From: Chondrilla cf. caribensis
Lineage: Eukaryota; Porifera; Demospongiae; Chondrillida; Chondrillidae
Direction of reading: 5' to 3'
DNA: 64,000 bases
Assembly (NCBI GenBank): GCA_964020155.1
Contig: OZ026559.1
Location: 3,521,674-3,585,673 of the forward strand
The notes beneath the pieces are model-generated. The model was not told the DNA's origin. It saw only the letters and a program-made list of their open reading frames with translations, and searched no databases. Of the stretch, positions 31,610 through 42,269 are shown piece after piece. The stretch's first letter is position 1. Each line of letters opens with the position of its first letter. A program made the translations under genes and the position numbers.

Positions 31610-34600
31610 ATGGATACTGTACTGGTCAGAGTTACAGTGTTGCTCACAGTCTTTTCTAGTTCAAGGGTGGTTTGTGGGGAATGTGTCGTCAACAAGATGT
31701 GTGATTATGCTACTGAAATACTCGAATCCATCCAGGCTGATCCTGACAACTATCAACAAATCCTCAATGCCTTCCACCCCATCAATCGAGCTAAACCATC
31801 TGATGTCATCATAGCCTACTTTATCAACTACACAGACCCACTTCCTGAAGAGTGCTCACTTGGGACCTATCCATGGAGGACATACCCGGGGATAAACTCC
31901 ACATATTTCAGAATGATGTGGGACATGTGGACCACTACTCCTATTCGCTGTGTGGGAACGGATTTATATTTATTGGAGTTTGGTGAATATCTACCAACAA
32001 TGAGTTTCTATTTTCTATTCAACAAATCTTCACCTTTCTCCCCACCATTACAAATCGCTTGCATCAAAACCCCACTCATTAATCCTGAGGATTTTGGCAT
32101 TTTAGGAGATGTTACTACTCAGGTATGTATAATTTTTATATATTGGCGTACTCAAACTTGAACATTGTGAGAGAGTGAATATTGCCAAGTTTGTTCCTTG
32201 AGTCCAATTGTTACATGATTGGTTTGAGATCAAGGGACCGCAATTGTTTTGATTATTCCACAATTTAAGGTGATTCATAGATTTATACTTCAACAATGGG
32301 ATTGAAACTCCTGTTATCTAACAGATTTATGTGTTTTGACAAGTATTAAATCATTATGTCACTGACCCCTCATTGTAAAACACTGTGAAAAAAATGGCAA
32401 AATTGTCCTAAGGCTTATGAATTGTTATAATTATATTCATGACCATGATGTCATTGGTACTCACATACACATTTATGTATTGACCGAGGAGTAAGCAGTG
32501 TCTTGTATTCCATTTCTGTACAGCCAGGGTTCCGCATACAGTGAATTTCCCTTAATCTGCCATCAAAATATCTGCCAAAACTTTTAATCTGCCACAATTT
32601 CCCAGTACCAATATAATGTACCAGTAACAATGAATATCCAGTTAAAGCACCAAACGCCTCAAACCACCATATTCTTTGAAAACAAATTACGGCGGATTAA
32701 TGGGTATTCATTGTATACGTTTGAGGTAGTGAATGACCATTTTCGGGAAGAGTTCTAACATGAAAGGATACGACCGAATTCCATACAGTTACAGGTACAA
32801 TTGTAGAACAAGTAGGATTTGGCCTCGTATTTTGGCAGCTCAAGGTCAAAGGTGACCATTAAATCATATAATTGGTTCTAGTTAGGCATTAATTATGGTT
32901 TACAATGTCGTTTTCTATTCTTTTATAATGTTGTCAAGTTTTAACTACCTCCTCTTATGTGTCAAAATGAGTATATACAACAATTCTGACCTCCTTAATG
33001 ATTTTAAAATTGGTGGCCATTATTCTTAATCAAAGTCATTAACAGTCTATTATAGATTAAGATTAGATTAGATAGTCTTATACATAGATTAAATCATGTG
33101 TGCAAGGTTATGATCAAATTATTATTTATACCCACATGTTGTCGTATAATGGTCACTGGTCAGTTAGTATATAATTATTCGAGTCACTCAAGAAGATGTG
33201 TACAAAGATCAGCATGCACTTAATATAGAGTAAGATAGATGAGGTAATGAGACACAAAGGAATAAAGGTCATGAGAATCACTTATAGCTATAGACAGACA
33301 GATAAATCAGACCTAAACACTTATACAGTAATAGATATCATTGTTACTAGCTAGACTAAGTTATGCCACATCTCCCTTCCTCCAGTAGGTCAGTCTCTCT
33401 GGAGGTCTGATAGCTGTACCGGAACGTAGCCGTGTCGTTACGTTGGATTGCGGGGTTTGGTTAATATCCTCGGTAGTTGGTTGTACTGTAGTTTCCGGTA
33501 TGCGGGGTGCTAGATGAAGTCGGTTCCTACGCACTTGACCAGAGGGTGTTGACACGATGTAGGACCTTGGTGTACTTGAGGCAGATGTAATTCGTCCTGG
33601 AGTTTGGTTGTTGTTGGTACGAACCCAAACTGGGGTGTCGTCGGGGAACTGGGGTAGTGACTTGGTTCGGTGGCGTCTGTCATAGTTGAGCTTCTGCTGA
33701 GCTTTGAACTCTTTGTCTTTGTGGGAGAATGTTTGCAGATATGGCCACTGGGGCACAAAAGTCTTACTGACTTGCGGTACATCTGTTCGGATGCGTCTAC
33801 CCATCAGTAATTCTGCAGGACTAAATCCGCACCAGGGGAGTGGGGTTGCTCTGTAGCTGAGCATGGCCATATAGGGATCAGTCGATTGGTTAAGTCGCTG
33901 TTTCACTGTCTTCACTGTTCGTTCAACTAGTCCATTACTTTGAGGGTAATGGGGGCTGCTGGTGGTGTGAGTGAAGGAATATTCTGAAGCGAATGCTTTC
34001 ATAGTCGTTGAATCGAATTGAGGACCATTGTCACTCATCAGCACTGCTGGGATTCCATGTCTGAAGAATATTGCTTTCAGGGCATTGATTATGCTCTTCG
34101 ATGTGGTGGATGTTAGCTTCACTGCTTCTGGGAATCTTGAGAAGTAATCCACTACGAGAAGGTATGTGGCTCCATTCAGCTCAAAGAGATCTGCACCCAC
34201 CTTCTCCCAGGGGTGATTGGGTAATGGAGAGGGGATCAAGGGCTCTCTATGTTGAGGATGGTTCTTGGTGCATTCTGGGCATTTGCTCACATACTCTTCG
34301 ATTTCACGGGATACCCCGGGCCACCACACAGCTCTGGAAATGCGTTCTCTGCATCGTTGGATGCCTTGGTGTCCCTGATGAATCTTCTGTAGAGTTTGCC
34401 TTTGGAGACATTTGGGGATGACGATTCTGTCCCTGAAAAGTAACAGACGATCATGAATTGTTAACTCGCTCTTGGCGGACCAGTAGGGGACTAGATCTCC
34501 CTTCAAAGTGTTGCGTTGAGGCCATCCTTCACGGCAATAGGTGAGGAGAGTGGAGCAAGTAGGATCTGTGGCTTGTGCAGAACGATACGACTCGAGACGA

Positions 34601-37600
34601 TCCTTGTTTGCTGGAAGCTGTGATACAATGGAATCGATGAAGAATTCTGTGATCTCTTCCAAGTGTGTTGTTGTGCAAGGCAAAGGGGCTCTTGAAAGGG
34701 TATCGGCAGTGTAGAGAAACTTCCCTGGAACATGGGCGATGGTATAATGGAATCTCATCAGTCTCAGGCGAAAGCGTAGCACTCGAGGTGGAAGTTGATC
34801 CAAACTCTTGGTGGAAAGGATAGGGACAAGGGGCTTGTGATCTGTTTCAATGTGGAACTGCTTCCCAATCAGATACTCTGAAAATTTCTCAGATGCCCAG
34901 GTGGCTGCTAAGGCTTCTTTCTCGATCTGAGCGTACCGACTCTCCGTCTCTGACATTGACCTTGAGGCATAGGTGACTGGTTTCCAACCTTCGTCGTGGC
35001 GTTGTAGTAAAACTGCTCCCAGGCCATAGGCTGATGCGTCGGCTGAAACTTTGGTTTCTCGTGTGGGGTCGTAGTGGGCTAGAACTGTTGGCTGGGAGAG
35101 AACCTCCTTGATCTTGACAAAGGCTTCCTCCTGTCGGGGTCCCCACAACCAGGCTCTCTTGACACTGAGTAGCTCTCTCAGGGGCTTCGATACTTCTGCT
35201 ACTTGAGGAGAAAATTTGCTGAGCTGGTTGACCATTCCCATGAAGCGGCGCAACTCTGATACTGTTGAGGGTGCCTTCATCTGGCAGATTGCTGTGGTCT
35301 TCTTAGGGTCTGGTGCAATACCTTCCTTGCTGATGACATGGCCAAGGAATGTAAGCTTCTCCTTGTTGAATTCGCACTTGTCAGGATTCAGTGTGACTCC
35401 ACTTGACTGGATTCTGTTGAGGGCTGCAACGAGTCTGCGGTCATGCTCCTCTTGGCTGCGTCCATGGATCAGAATATCGTCCATCTGACAAAGAACACCA
35501 TCGAGACCTGACAAGATTTTGCTCATTCTCTTCTGGAAGTGTTCTGGAGCGCTGGAGATACCAAAAGGCATTTTATTGAAACAGTATCTTCCGAACGGGG
35601 TAATGAAGGTTGTCAAATGGCGAGAGGGCTTTGCTAGTGGAATTTGCCAGAATCCACTGTTTGCATCCAACTTGGAAAAGACGGCTGCTCCAGCTAATTG
35701 AGCAAGGGTGTCATCCACTTTCGGAAGGGGGTGTACCTCCCTGAGTACACTCTCATTCAGTGGCTTGAGATCGACACAAATGCGAACGTCTCCTGACCTC
35801 TTCGGTACTACTACCATGCCTGCACACCAATCAGTAGGCTCTTCTACTTTTGCAATTACTCCCAAGGTCTCCATGCGGTCTAGCTCCTTCTTCACCTTGG
35901 TACGAAGAGGAATGGGAACATTTCTTGGGGTAAAGAGGGAATACGGTCGTGCATCTGGCTTCAGGTGGATGGTGAAATCGCCTTCAAGTGAGCCTAATCC
36001 ATTAAATAGCTTCGGGAATTGGTTTATGATGCTCTCTTTTGGGGTTGCTTTGATTGAATCCACTGTCGTTAACAGTTTCAGTGCAACAATTGCTGGTAGT
36101 CCGAGGAGATTGGATTTCAGCTTTTCGAGAACGTAGACGTTTTGCGTGCATGATGCTTTCCCTATACTGAGTTCGACTTCAGTTGTCCCTAAAACTTTCA
36201 GTGGCTTGCGATCTGGGCCACAAAGTGTCTTGTTGGGTCGGCTGAGCTTTGCACCATGGATGGATTGGAAGGTTTCTGGTGAAATGGCTGTTACCTCTGC
36301 TCCGGTGTCGAGTTTGAAAGGCTTCATCTGGCCATTGATTTTTACATGCGATGTCCAGGATTTCTCTCCAACGGTGTAGACAGTATTGAGATAACAGGTG
36401 TCGGGCTCCTCTTCCACGGTACCTACAGACTTTGATTGGCAAACCGAACTGAAATGGCCCTTCTTTTTGCATTTGTGGCACACTGCTTGGCTGGCTGGGC
36501 ATTCTGCTCGGGGGTGGGGACTTCTCCCACATCGAAAACACTTTCTATTACTCGTCTGTGGTGTGGACTGGTGACGAGATGTCTGTGGGCTTGGTCGGGA
36601 GGACGGTTGGTTCCTCCGTTTAAAATTCGATTTGTACTTCTGTCCCATGGCGTCTAGTGAGCTTGGTTCTTGTTTGATTCCGGATTCGAGGATCTCCTGT
36701 TGCTCGTGAACTGCTTCTCGCTGGCGAATAGACTTCTTGGCTTTCTCAAGAGTTAGATCGGCGTCCATCTGGAGTCGTTCAGACAAGGACTTGTCGCGGA
36801 TTCCCACTACGAGACGGTCACGGATCATTTCGTCCGTAAGATCACCATAGGCGCAGTTTTCTACGAGGTGGTATAATGCTGTAATATACTGCTCTGACGT
36901 TTCGTCCGGCAATTGGCTCCTGCGATTAAATCGGGCACGTTCAAAGATAACGTTCTTTCTCACTTGGAAAAAACCGTCAAATTTCGCTAGAACTGTGTCG
37001 TACTTCTTTCTTTCGTTGTCGGAGATGTGCGTGGACCTCAAAACGTCCTCTGCAGTCTCTCCTAAGCAATAAAGTAATGTGCTGACCTGACGTTGCTCGG
37101 GATCGTCGGTTAAACCTGACGCTGATCGGAACTGTTCGAACCTCCTTTTCCATCGTGGCCACTCGTCGGGGTTCTTAAAGTTGAAGGGATCTGGCGGCTG
37201 CAATTGTAACTGTGCCATTCTCTTAATCTCTTAATCTGACTAGAGGGATCCCACTTCTGACACCATGTCGTATAATGGTCACTGGTCAGTTAGTATATAA
37301 TTATTCGAGTCACTCAAGAAGATGTGTACAAAGATCAGCATGCACTTAATATAGAGTAAGATAGATGAGGTAATGAGACACAAAGGAATAAAGGTCATGA
37401 GAATCACTTATAGCTATAGACAGACAGATAAATCAGACCTAAACACTTATACAGTAATAGATATCATTGTTACTAGCTAGACTAAGTTATGCCACACATG
37501 TAACCAATAAAATTAAATGTATAACTCATCAATATCGTTATAAAATGTAACATTATTACAATTATATTAAAAGTTAACCAATCTAATTTTTTTACAATTA

Positions 37601-38649
37601 TTATTAATATTTTTTTTCTCAATGCCTTCTCAATATATATAATGCAGATATTGTCAACAATTTCAAGACAACTACAAAGACAATATGACGAGAAATCATC
37701 AGGAGTTCTGTACATGCACTTGACATCAGAGAAGTGGCCGCATTATGATATACGGCTTAACTTCTATATGCCTCAGGGTTTATCACATAATGGTATCAAG
37801 AGTACAAGTCAAGGATTCTCTAATCTAATGGCTACTCTCGCATTCTTAGGTCCCTTCCTAGTCTACACCAAGGGAGGAAAACTGATAAAGAGTCTACAAC
37901 AAAGTAGGAGCAAAGCTAAAGTACCATTCTTCTGGGCTGTAGCAAGTTTTGCTCATGTCTTCAACATTTACATGATACTCAAATTACTCATAACTACATG
38001 TCATCCATATGGATCAGATGGTATCAGGATACTCAACTGTACTTATGCAAGCACTACTTTAGGGTATCTTGTCACTTTGAGTATACCAGCAGCCTACATT
38101 CACAGCAAGTACATTACATTTCCCATTCCCAAGACGTGGAGCACATTTAAATGTTGTGGAAGAAAACAACACAGAATCATTACAACAACATCTCTTTGGG
38201 GGATCTACATGAGTGTAGTATTCCTATTAATATGTCTTCCATTTCAACTCTTGTTAGTGAGTGCTAATCCACACTTTTACGGATTTGCCATTCTCACAGT
38301 GTGGTGTGCAATGTTTGTATGCATCATCGTAACATCCATTCCATTCACAATTGATCAAATCTTCATCAAAGAAGAGGAATACAGAATCACACCAAAACAA
38401 GCACTTCGGCAGATACTGCTACTCATGTTCATAGCAGTACTAGTCTTTGGATTTGGATCACTAGCATTCAGTATTACACTTGTACTACATTTGAGTAAAT
38501 ATGGAGAAGTGACTCATAGTTTCACAAAGTTTGTTTACTTTGTACTACGCTACACTGCCCTACCAATAGCATCATGGATGATACAGGTGTTGTATCACAA
38601 AGTGAAGTTGGAGATAAGGCAAATCTTTCAAAGACAAAACTTGCAGTAG
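31610..38649 (+). CDS. Unit 9: 7TM receptor-like gene with retrotransposon in its intron
   Basis: Exons 31610-32122 (CAG|GTATGT) and 37648-38649 (TGCAG|ATATTG) join in phase 0 for 504 residues. The signal peptide is MDTVLVRVTVLLTVFSSSRV, then CVVNKMC. In the ectodomain WDMWTT replaces the usual WYMWTT and FSPPLQIACIK replaces FYPPSQIACIK. Exon 2 begins ILSTISRQLQ like unit 6, but its tail VKLEIRQIFQRQNLQ and the 3' flank are of unit 4 type, so the 3' end looks exchanged. The 5,525-bp intron contains a complete antisense Ty3/gypsy element (33140-37496); without it the intron would be about 1.16 kb, like unit 6. Splice sites are intact. Whether the transcript splices across the insertion is unknown. 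Confidence 0.75.
32539..32713. mobile_element. MITE copy in unit 9 intron
   Basis: Ends CAGTGAAT... and, inverted, CAATGAATACCCATTAATCC, flanked by TA. Orthologous in position to 13185-13376 in unit 6, therefore older than the duplication of these two units. Confidence 0.65.
33140..33370 (-). repeat. 3' LTR (element orientation)
   Basis: 231 bp, TG...CA ends. The stop codon of the polyprotein (33361-33363) falls inside this LTR. Identical by eye to 37266-37496. Confidence 0.95.
33361..37218 (-). CDS. Gag-Pol polyprotein of a Ty3/gypsy retrotransposon
   Basis: 1,285 residues in one frame, with Gag and Pol not separated by a frameshift. The Gag-like N terminus runs to about 220. Two CX2CX4HX4C zinc knuckles are at about 227-240 and 247-260. 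The aspartic protease has DTGAE at about 304. Reverse transcriptase spans roughly 430-640, with D518 in FSKLDANSGFWQI and QMDD at about 578-581. RNase H has D727 (ADASAYGLGAVL). Integrase has an HHCC finger (H947, H950, C980, C983) and catalytic D1010, D1063 and E1099, with 35 residues between the last two. No internal stop is present, so the copy looks competent. Domain order PR-RT-RH-IN places it in Ty3/gypsy, not Ty1/copia. Clade is not assigned. Confidence 0.95.
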   Translation of the reverse strand: MAQLQLQPPDPFNFKNPDEWPRWKRRFEQFRSASGLTDDPEQRQVSTLLYCLGETAEDVLRSTHISDNERKKYDTVLAKFDGFFQVRKNVIFERARFNRRSQLPDETSEQYITALYHLVENCAYGDLTDEMIRDRLVVGIRDKSLSERLQMDADLTLEKAKKSIRQREAVHEQQEILESGIKQEPSSLDAMGQKYKSNFKRRNQPSSRPSPQTSRHQSTPQTSNRKCFRCGRSPHPRAECPASQAVCHKCKKKGHFSSVCQSKSVGTVEEEPDTCYLNTVYTVGEKSWTSHVKINGQMKPFKLDTGAEVTAISPETFQSIHGAKLSRPNKTLCGPDRKPLKVLGTTEVELSIGKASCTQNVYVLEKLKSNLLGLPAIVALKLLTTVDSIKATPKESIINQFPKLFNGLGSLEGDFTIHLKPDARPYSLFTPRNVPIPLRTKVKKELDRMETLGVIAKVEEPTDWCAGMVVVPKRSGDVRICVDLKPLNESVLREVHPLPKVDDTLAQLAGAAVFSKLDANSGFWQIPLAKPSRHLTTFITPFGRYCFNKMPFGISSAPEHFQKRMSKILSGLDGVLCQMDDILIHGRSQEEHDRRLVAALNRIQSSGVTLNPDKCEFNKEKLTFLGHVISKEGIAPDPKKTTAICQMKAPSTVSELRRFMGMVNQLSKFSPQVAEVSKPLRELLSVKRAWLWGPRQEEAFVKIKEVLSQPTVLAHYDPTRETKVSADASAYGLGAVLLQRHDEGWKPVTYASRSMSETESRYAQIEKEALAATWASEKFSEYLIGKQFHIETDHKPLVPILSTKSLDQLPPRVLRFRLRLMRFHYTIAHVPGKFLYTADTLSRAPLPCTTTHLEEITEFFIDSIVSQLPANKDRLESYRSAQATDPTCSTLLTYCREGWPQRNTLKGDLVPYWSAKSELTIHDRLLLFRDRIVIPKCLQRQTLQKIHQGHQGIQRCRERISRAVWWPGVSREIEEYVSKCPECTKNHPQHREPLIPSPLPNHPWEKVGADLFELNGATYLLVVDYFSRFPEAVKLTSTTSKSIINALKAIFFRHGIPAVLMSDNGPQFDSTTMKAFASEYSFTHTTSSPHYPQSNGLVERTVKTVKQRLNQSTDPYMAMLSYRATPLPWCGFSPAELLMGRRIRTDVPQVSKTFVPQWPYLQTFSHKDKEFKAQQKLNYDRRHRTKSLPQFPDDTPVWVRTNNNQTPGRITSASSTPRSYIVSTPSGQVRRNRLHLAPRIPETTVQPTTEDINQTPQSNVTTRLRSGTAIRPPERLTYWRKGDVA
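33371..33384 (-). other. Polypurine tract
   Basis: In element orientation GGAGGAAGGGAGA lies directly before the 3' LTR start TGTGGC. It is the expected plus-strand primer site for reverse transcription, and overlaps the end of the coding frame. Confidence 0.8.
37248..37265 (-). other. Primer binding site, tRNA-Leu-like
   Basis: Directly after the 5' LTR the element reads TGGTGTCAGAAGTGGGAT; the + strand ATCCCACTTCTGACACCA has the form of a tRNA 3' end with CCA. Known tRNA-Leu 3' ends are close (ATCCCACTCCTGACA-CCA type), so tRNA-Leu is the likely primer. The assignment rests on recall of tRNA ends. Confidence 0.65.
37266..37496 (-). repeat. 5' LTR (element orientation)
   Basis: 231 bp, identical by eye to the other LTR; should contain the element's promoter. 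The target duplication CATGT follows at 37497-37501. Confidence 0.95.
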
Positions 38650-40319
38650 AAGCACATTTGAATTTAATAAGTGCTCCAGTATTAGCATGCTGTGTTCATG
38701 CCATTCAGTTTAGTTATCATTTCAAAAATATTACTGTACAACACTAAGTGTATATAATAACATTTCAATTGTTTGACACATGCTTTATTTCATATGTTGG
38801 ATCAACACTTGCAATTGAATATGTTATGATTCATACGGCATAATTGTAAGAGTGCAACCATAAATACTCTAACACCTTTAGTTTAGTTTAATTGCTAGAG
38901 TATCTGTACGACAGCAAAGTCGAAGAAAGCTCTTACACTATGAATGAGCCAGAAGATGATTTTGAACCTCCAAAAAACTGTGCAAGCCCTAAAACACAGC
39001 CATTACTAACACTGAATACGCTAAAGGATATATGGTAAGGTGCCCTAATTTTGGACATCAAGTACTGAAAGTAACTATCTGAAACTTTTACAAATTGGTA
39101 GCTTTGGGCGCTTCGTAAATTGAGGATCAATTCAATACCAAACTTGATCCGAAAAACAATTCGTGAAGAAAATTTAATCGCTACAATTCAAAGCGTCTGC
39201 TATTAGGAAGTGATCGCAATTAGGGCTCTTCACCATGTATTCCCAAAAACACGGAAAGAACACCAAATGCACCGTAAATGTCTCTAATTCTTCCGTATAT
39301 ATTAATTATTGTTATTCTAAAGGGACACTTAGGGGTATATCGGATTTACACTGTTGTCGGTGTCTTTGAAGTATGACGTCATTGGGATACAAGATGAGTT
39401 GGATACTATCCCATGGTAAACAGACCTATATAATAATATTACTCAATACATCCCATACAAAGACATACTGTCGAAAAGACATGTAATATCTATTCTATAT
39501 GAAGATCATTGTATTATACCATGGGTACTATCCTCATATTAAGTGTATCTTGCTCTATTATGCATAGTTATTATATATACATTATTAGTATACTTCACAT
39601 TATAAATTGTCCATACAAAATTTTTACATATATTAACATTACCATCATTATTTAAATCCGGAAGACATCTTCTTGACAGATATTGATGTTGATTCCTAGG
39701 TGTGGAAAAGGTCAGTCTTTGTGTGAAATATGTGAGAACCAGTGGAATTGCCCCACCTACTGGGAGGCAGCCCAGTGTGAAGTTGCTAGAACATTATAAT
39801 ATTGTACTGATAACTTTCCCACAGAGGATGCGAACACAATGCTAGCATCCTTATAGACATGATTATCAAACCTTTGTTATACAAATACACATTGTCCATT
39901 CTACTGGTGCCAGCAACCCAAATTCAAAGAAAATCTCATGCAATTAAGAATGACAGATAAAATGCGAAGGCAAATGCTTGAGAAAAGCAACCTCATAAGA
40001 TTCTTAGAAATGGAAAATGAGCAATTTTTAACAGTGCATGACCCTGCCTAACATAAATACTTAACACAAAGTAAAAGTGAAAATACATTAAATTTACAAC
40101 ACCAACAGTGAAGCAATTTCCTCATCCTCATATTAAACAAAAATCTCATGTCTAGTTCCTCATTTAAGTGCTAGCTGATGTAATGTGGCATGCCACAGCT
40201 CCAAGGTGATTGGCATACATTATATATGCAGTATGGTAGTATTGTATAGACAGTGACAAGACTGTAAAGTATTGTACAGACATTTTGACAGTGTATTTAA
40301 TTATTATAATTGCTAGAAA
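38650..40319. other. Spacer after unit 9
   Basis: Starts with a unit 4-type 3' flank. Around 39660-39730 'gacagatattgatgttgatt' recalls the leader of type-B genes, a possible promoter remnant. The rest, including the minus-strand ORF at 38933, shows nothing I recognise. Confidence 0.4.
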
Positions 40320-41050
40320 CCTTCCTTCCTGAGAAGAATAACATCTGTTGGAAAGATCCTCCTCGTCAGAAATCTGCTTGGTTAATTTGAGATTATTTAA
40401 TGCAGAGACGAGCCTTCACCTGGCAATGAACTGTTCAAGGGCAACAGCAGAAAGTCTAATAGATTAGAAAACAATGTACTTTCGAACATTCAACAATAAT
40501 GTTTTTGCTTTGAAAGATTAGCACTCAAATTCGGTGGTTTAAATCAGTCAAATAAGCCATTTTTTCTTCATCCCTCCGAATCAAGTCACACCATCAATGT
40601 GAAAGAATTATGACATGTTCATTGTCACATGTGCATTAAGTAATCACCCCTTTAAAAAGAGTGCAGTAGAAGTACGGGTCACTCGTTTACGGGTCAGAGA
40701 CATGTCGACTATGTACGGTTGAATAATGGGTACGGGTATACCCGTAGAACATCAAGGTTTTTCACTGAAAGTACCATATCTCAGGACATGATACAGTGAA
40801 ATAGAATATATATGAAAGTATTATAATTATTGTATGTAGTTATTTGTTTATCATTTGATTCCTTACTGCAAAATAATCCTGAGACGAGGGAACTTTCATC
40901 ACCTGCAATGCCATGTCTTCTATATTATAGTATATACGTACATGTAGAAAGCCATTTACAATATACCCAAGAAGAAAGCATTAATTGGGTTTTGGAATAG
41001 GTTGAACAAGACTCTTTCGGGTTGCAAGTTAGAATATGGATGCTGACTCT
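40320..41050 (-). repeat. Inverted copy of 29930-30660
   Basis: Reverse-complement match to the segment before unit 9. Together the two copies enclose 30.66-40.32 kb, which holds the GT tract, unit 9 and the retrotransposon. The coding-like remnant in this copy has stops. Confidence 0.7.
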
Positions 41051-41100
41051 ACATATCAGCATTACAGACAATAAGAAACTAGTTTGCAAAGGTGGGGAGA

Positions 41101-41990
41101 ATGGATGTACTAATTAGAATTATCGTTTTGCTTACGCTCCTTACTAGTTTAAAAGTGGTTTGCACTCAATGTGTTGATAATGGAAGTGTGCATTGATCCC
41201 TTGGAAATGCTAAAATCTGTCAAAGCATATCCTGACAACTATCAACAATTCCTCAATGTCTTCTACCCCATCAATTGGGCTAAACCATCTAGTGTCATCA
41301 TAGCCTACTTCACCAACTACACAGACCCACTTCCTGAAGAGTGCTCACTAGGGACCTATCCACGGAGGACATATTATATATACCTGGGAGTAAATATCTC
41401 TCACCACCACATAGATTGATATATGTGGACCATTTCTCCTATATGGTGTGCGGGGACAGAATTTAAATTCTTGGAGTGGAGCCAATATCTACTGATCATC
41501 ACTTTACACCTTCTGTTTAACAAATCTTTGCCTTTTCACTCACCATGCCAGATTGCTTGCATCGAAACTCCACTTACTCCAGCAATCCAACATTAGGATA
41601 TGTCACTATACAGGTATTATCTGGCATATTATAGTACATTATACATACGTGCATATGTATCTTTGTCATTCAGGCTATATTGAGGCAAGGTAAGGCATGT
41701 GGACATTAAAGTACTTTCTTGTGTCTGTACATCCATCCTTGTTCACTATAATTGTGTTTTGAACAGAAGTGTGTACTGGGTCTGTTGATGTGAATCTCAG
41801 TCCTTTTGTATCATTATAATGTAGATTTTGTCAGTAATCTCTGGGAAACTTTAAAGGCAATATGAAGAGAAATCATCAGGAGTGTACATGGATTTGATAA
41901 CTAGGACGAAGCTTAGATATGATGTTCGGGTTGAAAATTGCATTCCTCAAGAAACACAACCTATACCATTATTCGTTAATAATGCCTTCA
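41101..41990 (+). pseudogene. Unit 10: decayed two-exon copy
   Basis: The exon 1 remnant 41101-41613 starts GAGAATGGATGTACTAATT like units 4 and 11. It has a 1-nt insertion at about 41184, extra bases in the PWRTY region near 41372 (TYYIYLGVN), a TGA at about 41417 for the Trp codon, and lost bases near 41590. The exon 2 remnant begins at 41825 (GTAG|ATTTTG), has an early stop from a frameshift near 41850, and merges at about 41990 into the upstream block of unit 11. No product is expected. Confidence 0.8.
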
Positions 41991-41994
41991 CATT

Positions 41995-42269
41995 CTATTT
42001 CATGGTATCATGTCATGACGTAAATTCGACCACATTGATTTGGCAACTGCTTACAGTCAGCACTCATAGAAAATTGACAGCGGAATGTTTATTACTCAGC
42101 ATTGAAAATGAATGACCCATCGAAACGTTACACAGTTAGAATAGAAAGCATTAATGCAAACATGCTTTTCAAGTTGTGGAATCTGTTGAGAATATGTTAG
42201 AATGTGGGTGCTGACTCTATAATATCAACATTACAGACAATTAGAAACTAGTTTGTAGTGGTGGGGAGA
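41995..42269 (+). promoter_or_regulatory. Upstream/promoter block of unit 11 (type 1)
   Basis: Matches the block before unit 4 (3550-3823), although unit 11 is type B from mid-exon 1 onward. The promoter of this gene therefore comes from a different subfamily than most of its coding sequence. Confidence 0.55.

Larger units (their letters stand above)
33140..37496 (-). mobile_element. Complete Ty3/gypsy LTR retrotransposon
   Basis: 4,357 bp in minus orientation, bounded by two 231-bp LTRs (33140-33370 and 37266-37496) that I read as identical. CATGT is duplicated at 33135-33139 and 37497-37501. In element orientation the LTR reads TGTGGCATAAC...ACGACA. A tRNA-complementary primer site and a polypurine tract abut the LTRs. 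One long ORF encodes Gag-Pol. There is no env-like ORF. Identical LTRs and an intact ORF mean a very recent insertion. It lies in the unit 9 intron, opposite to the gene. Confidence 0.95.

Noticed and set aside
34101..36657. Plus-strand ORFs within the retrotransposon
   Set aside because: Shadows of the minus-strand Gag-Pol frame.
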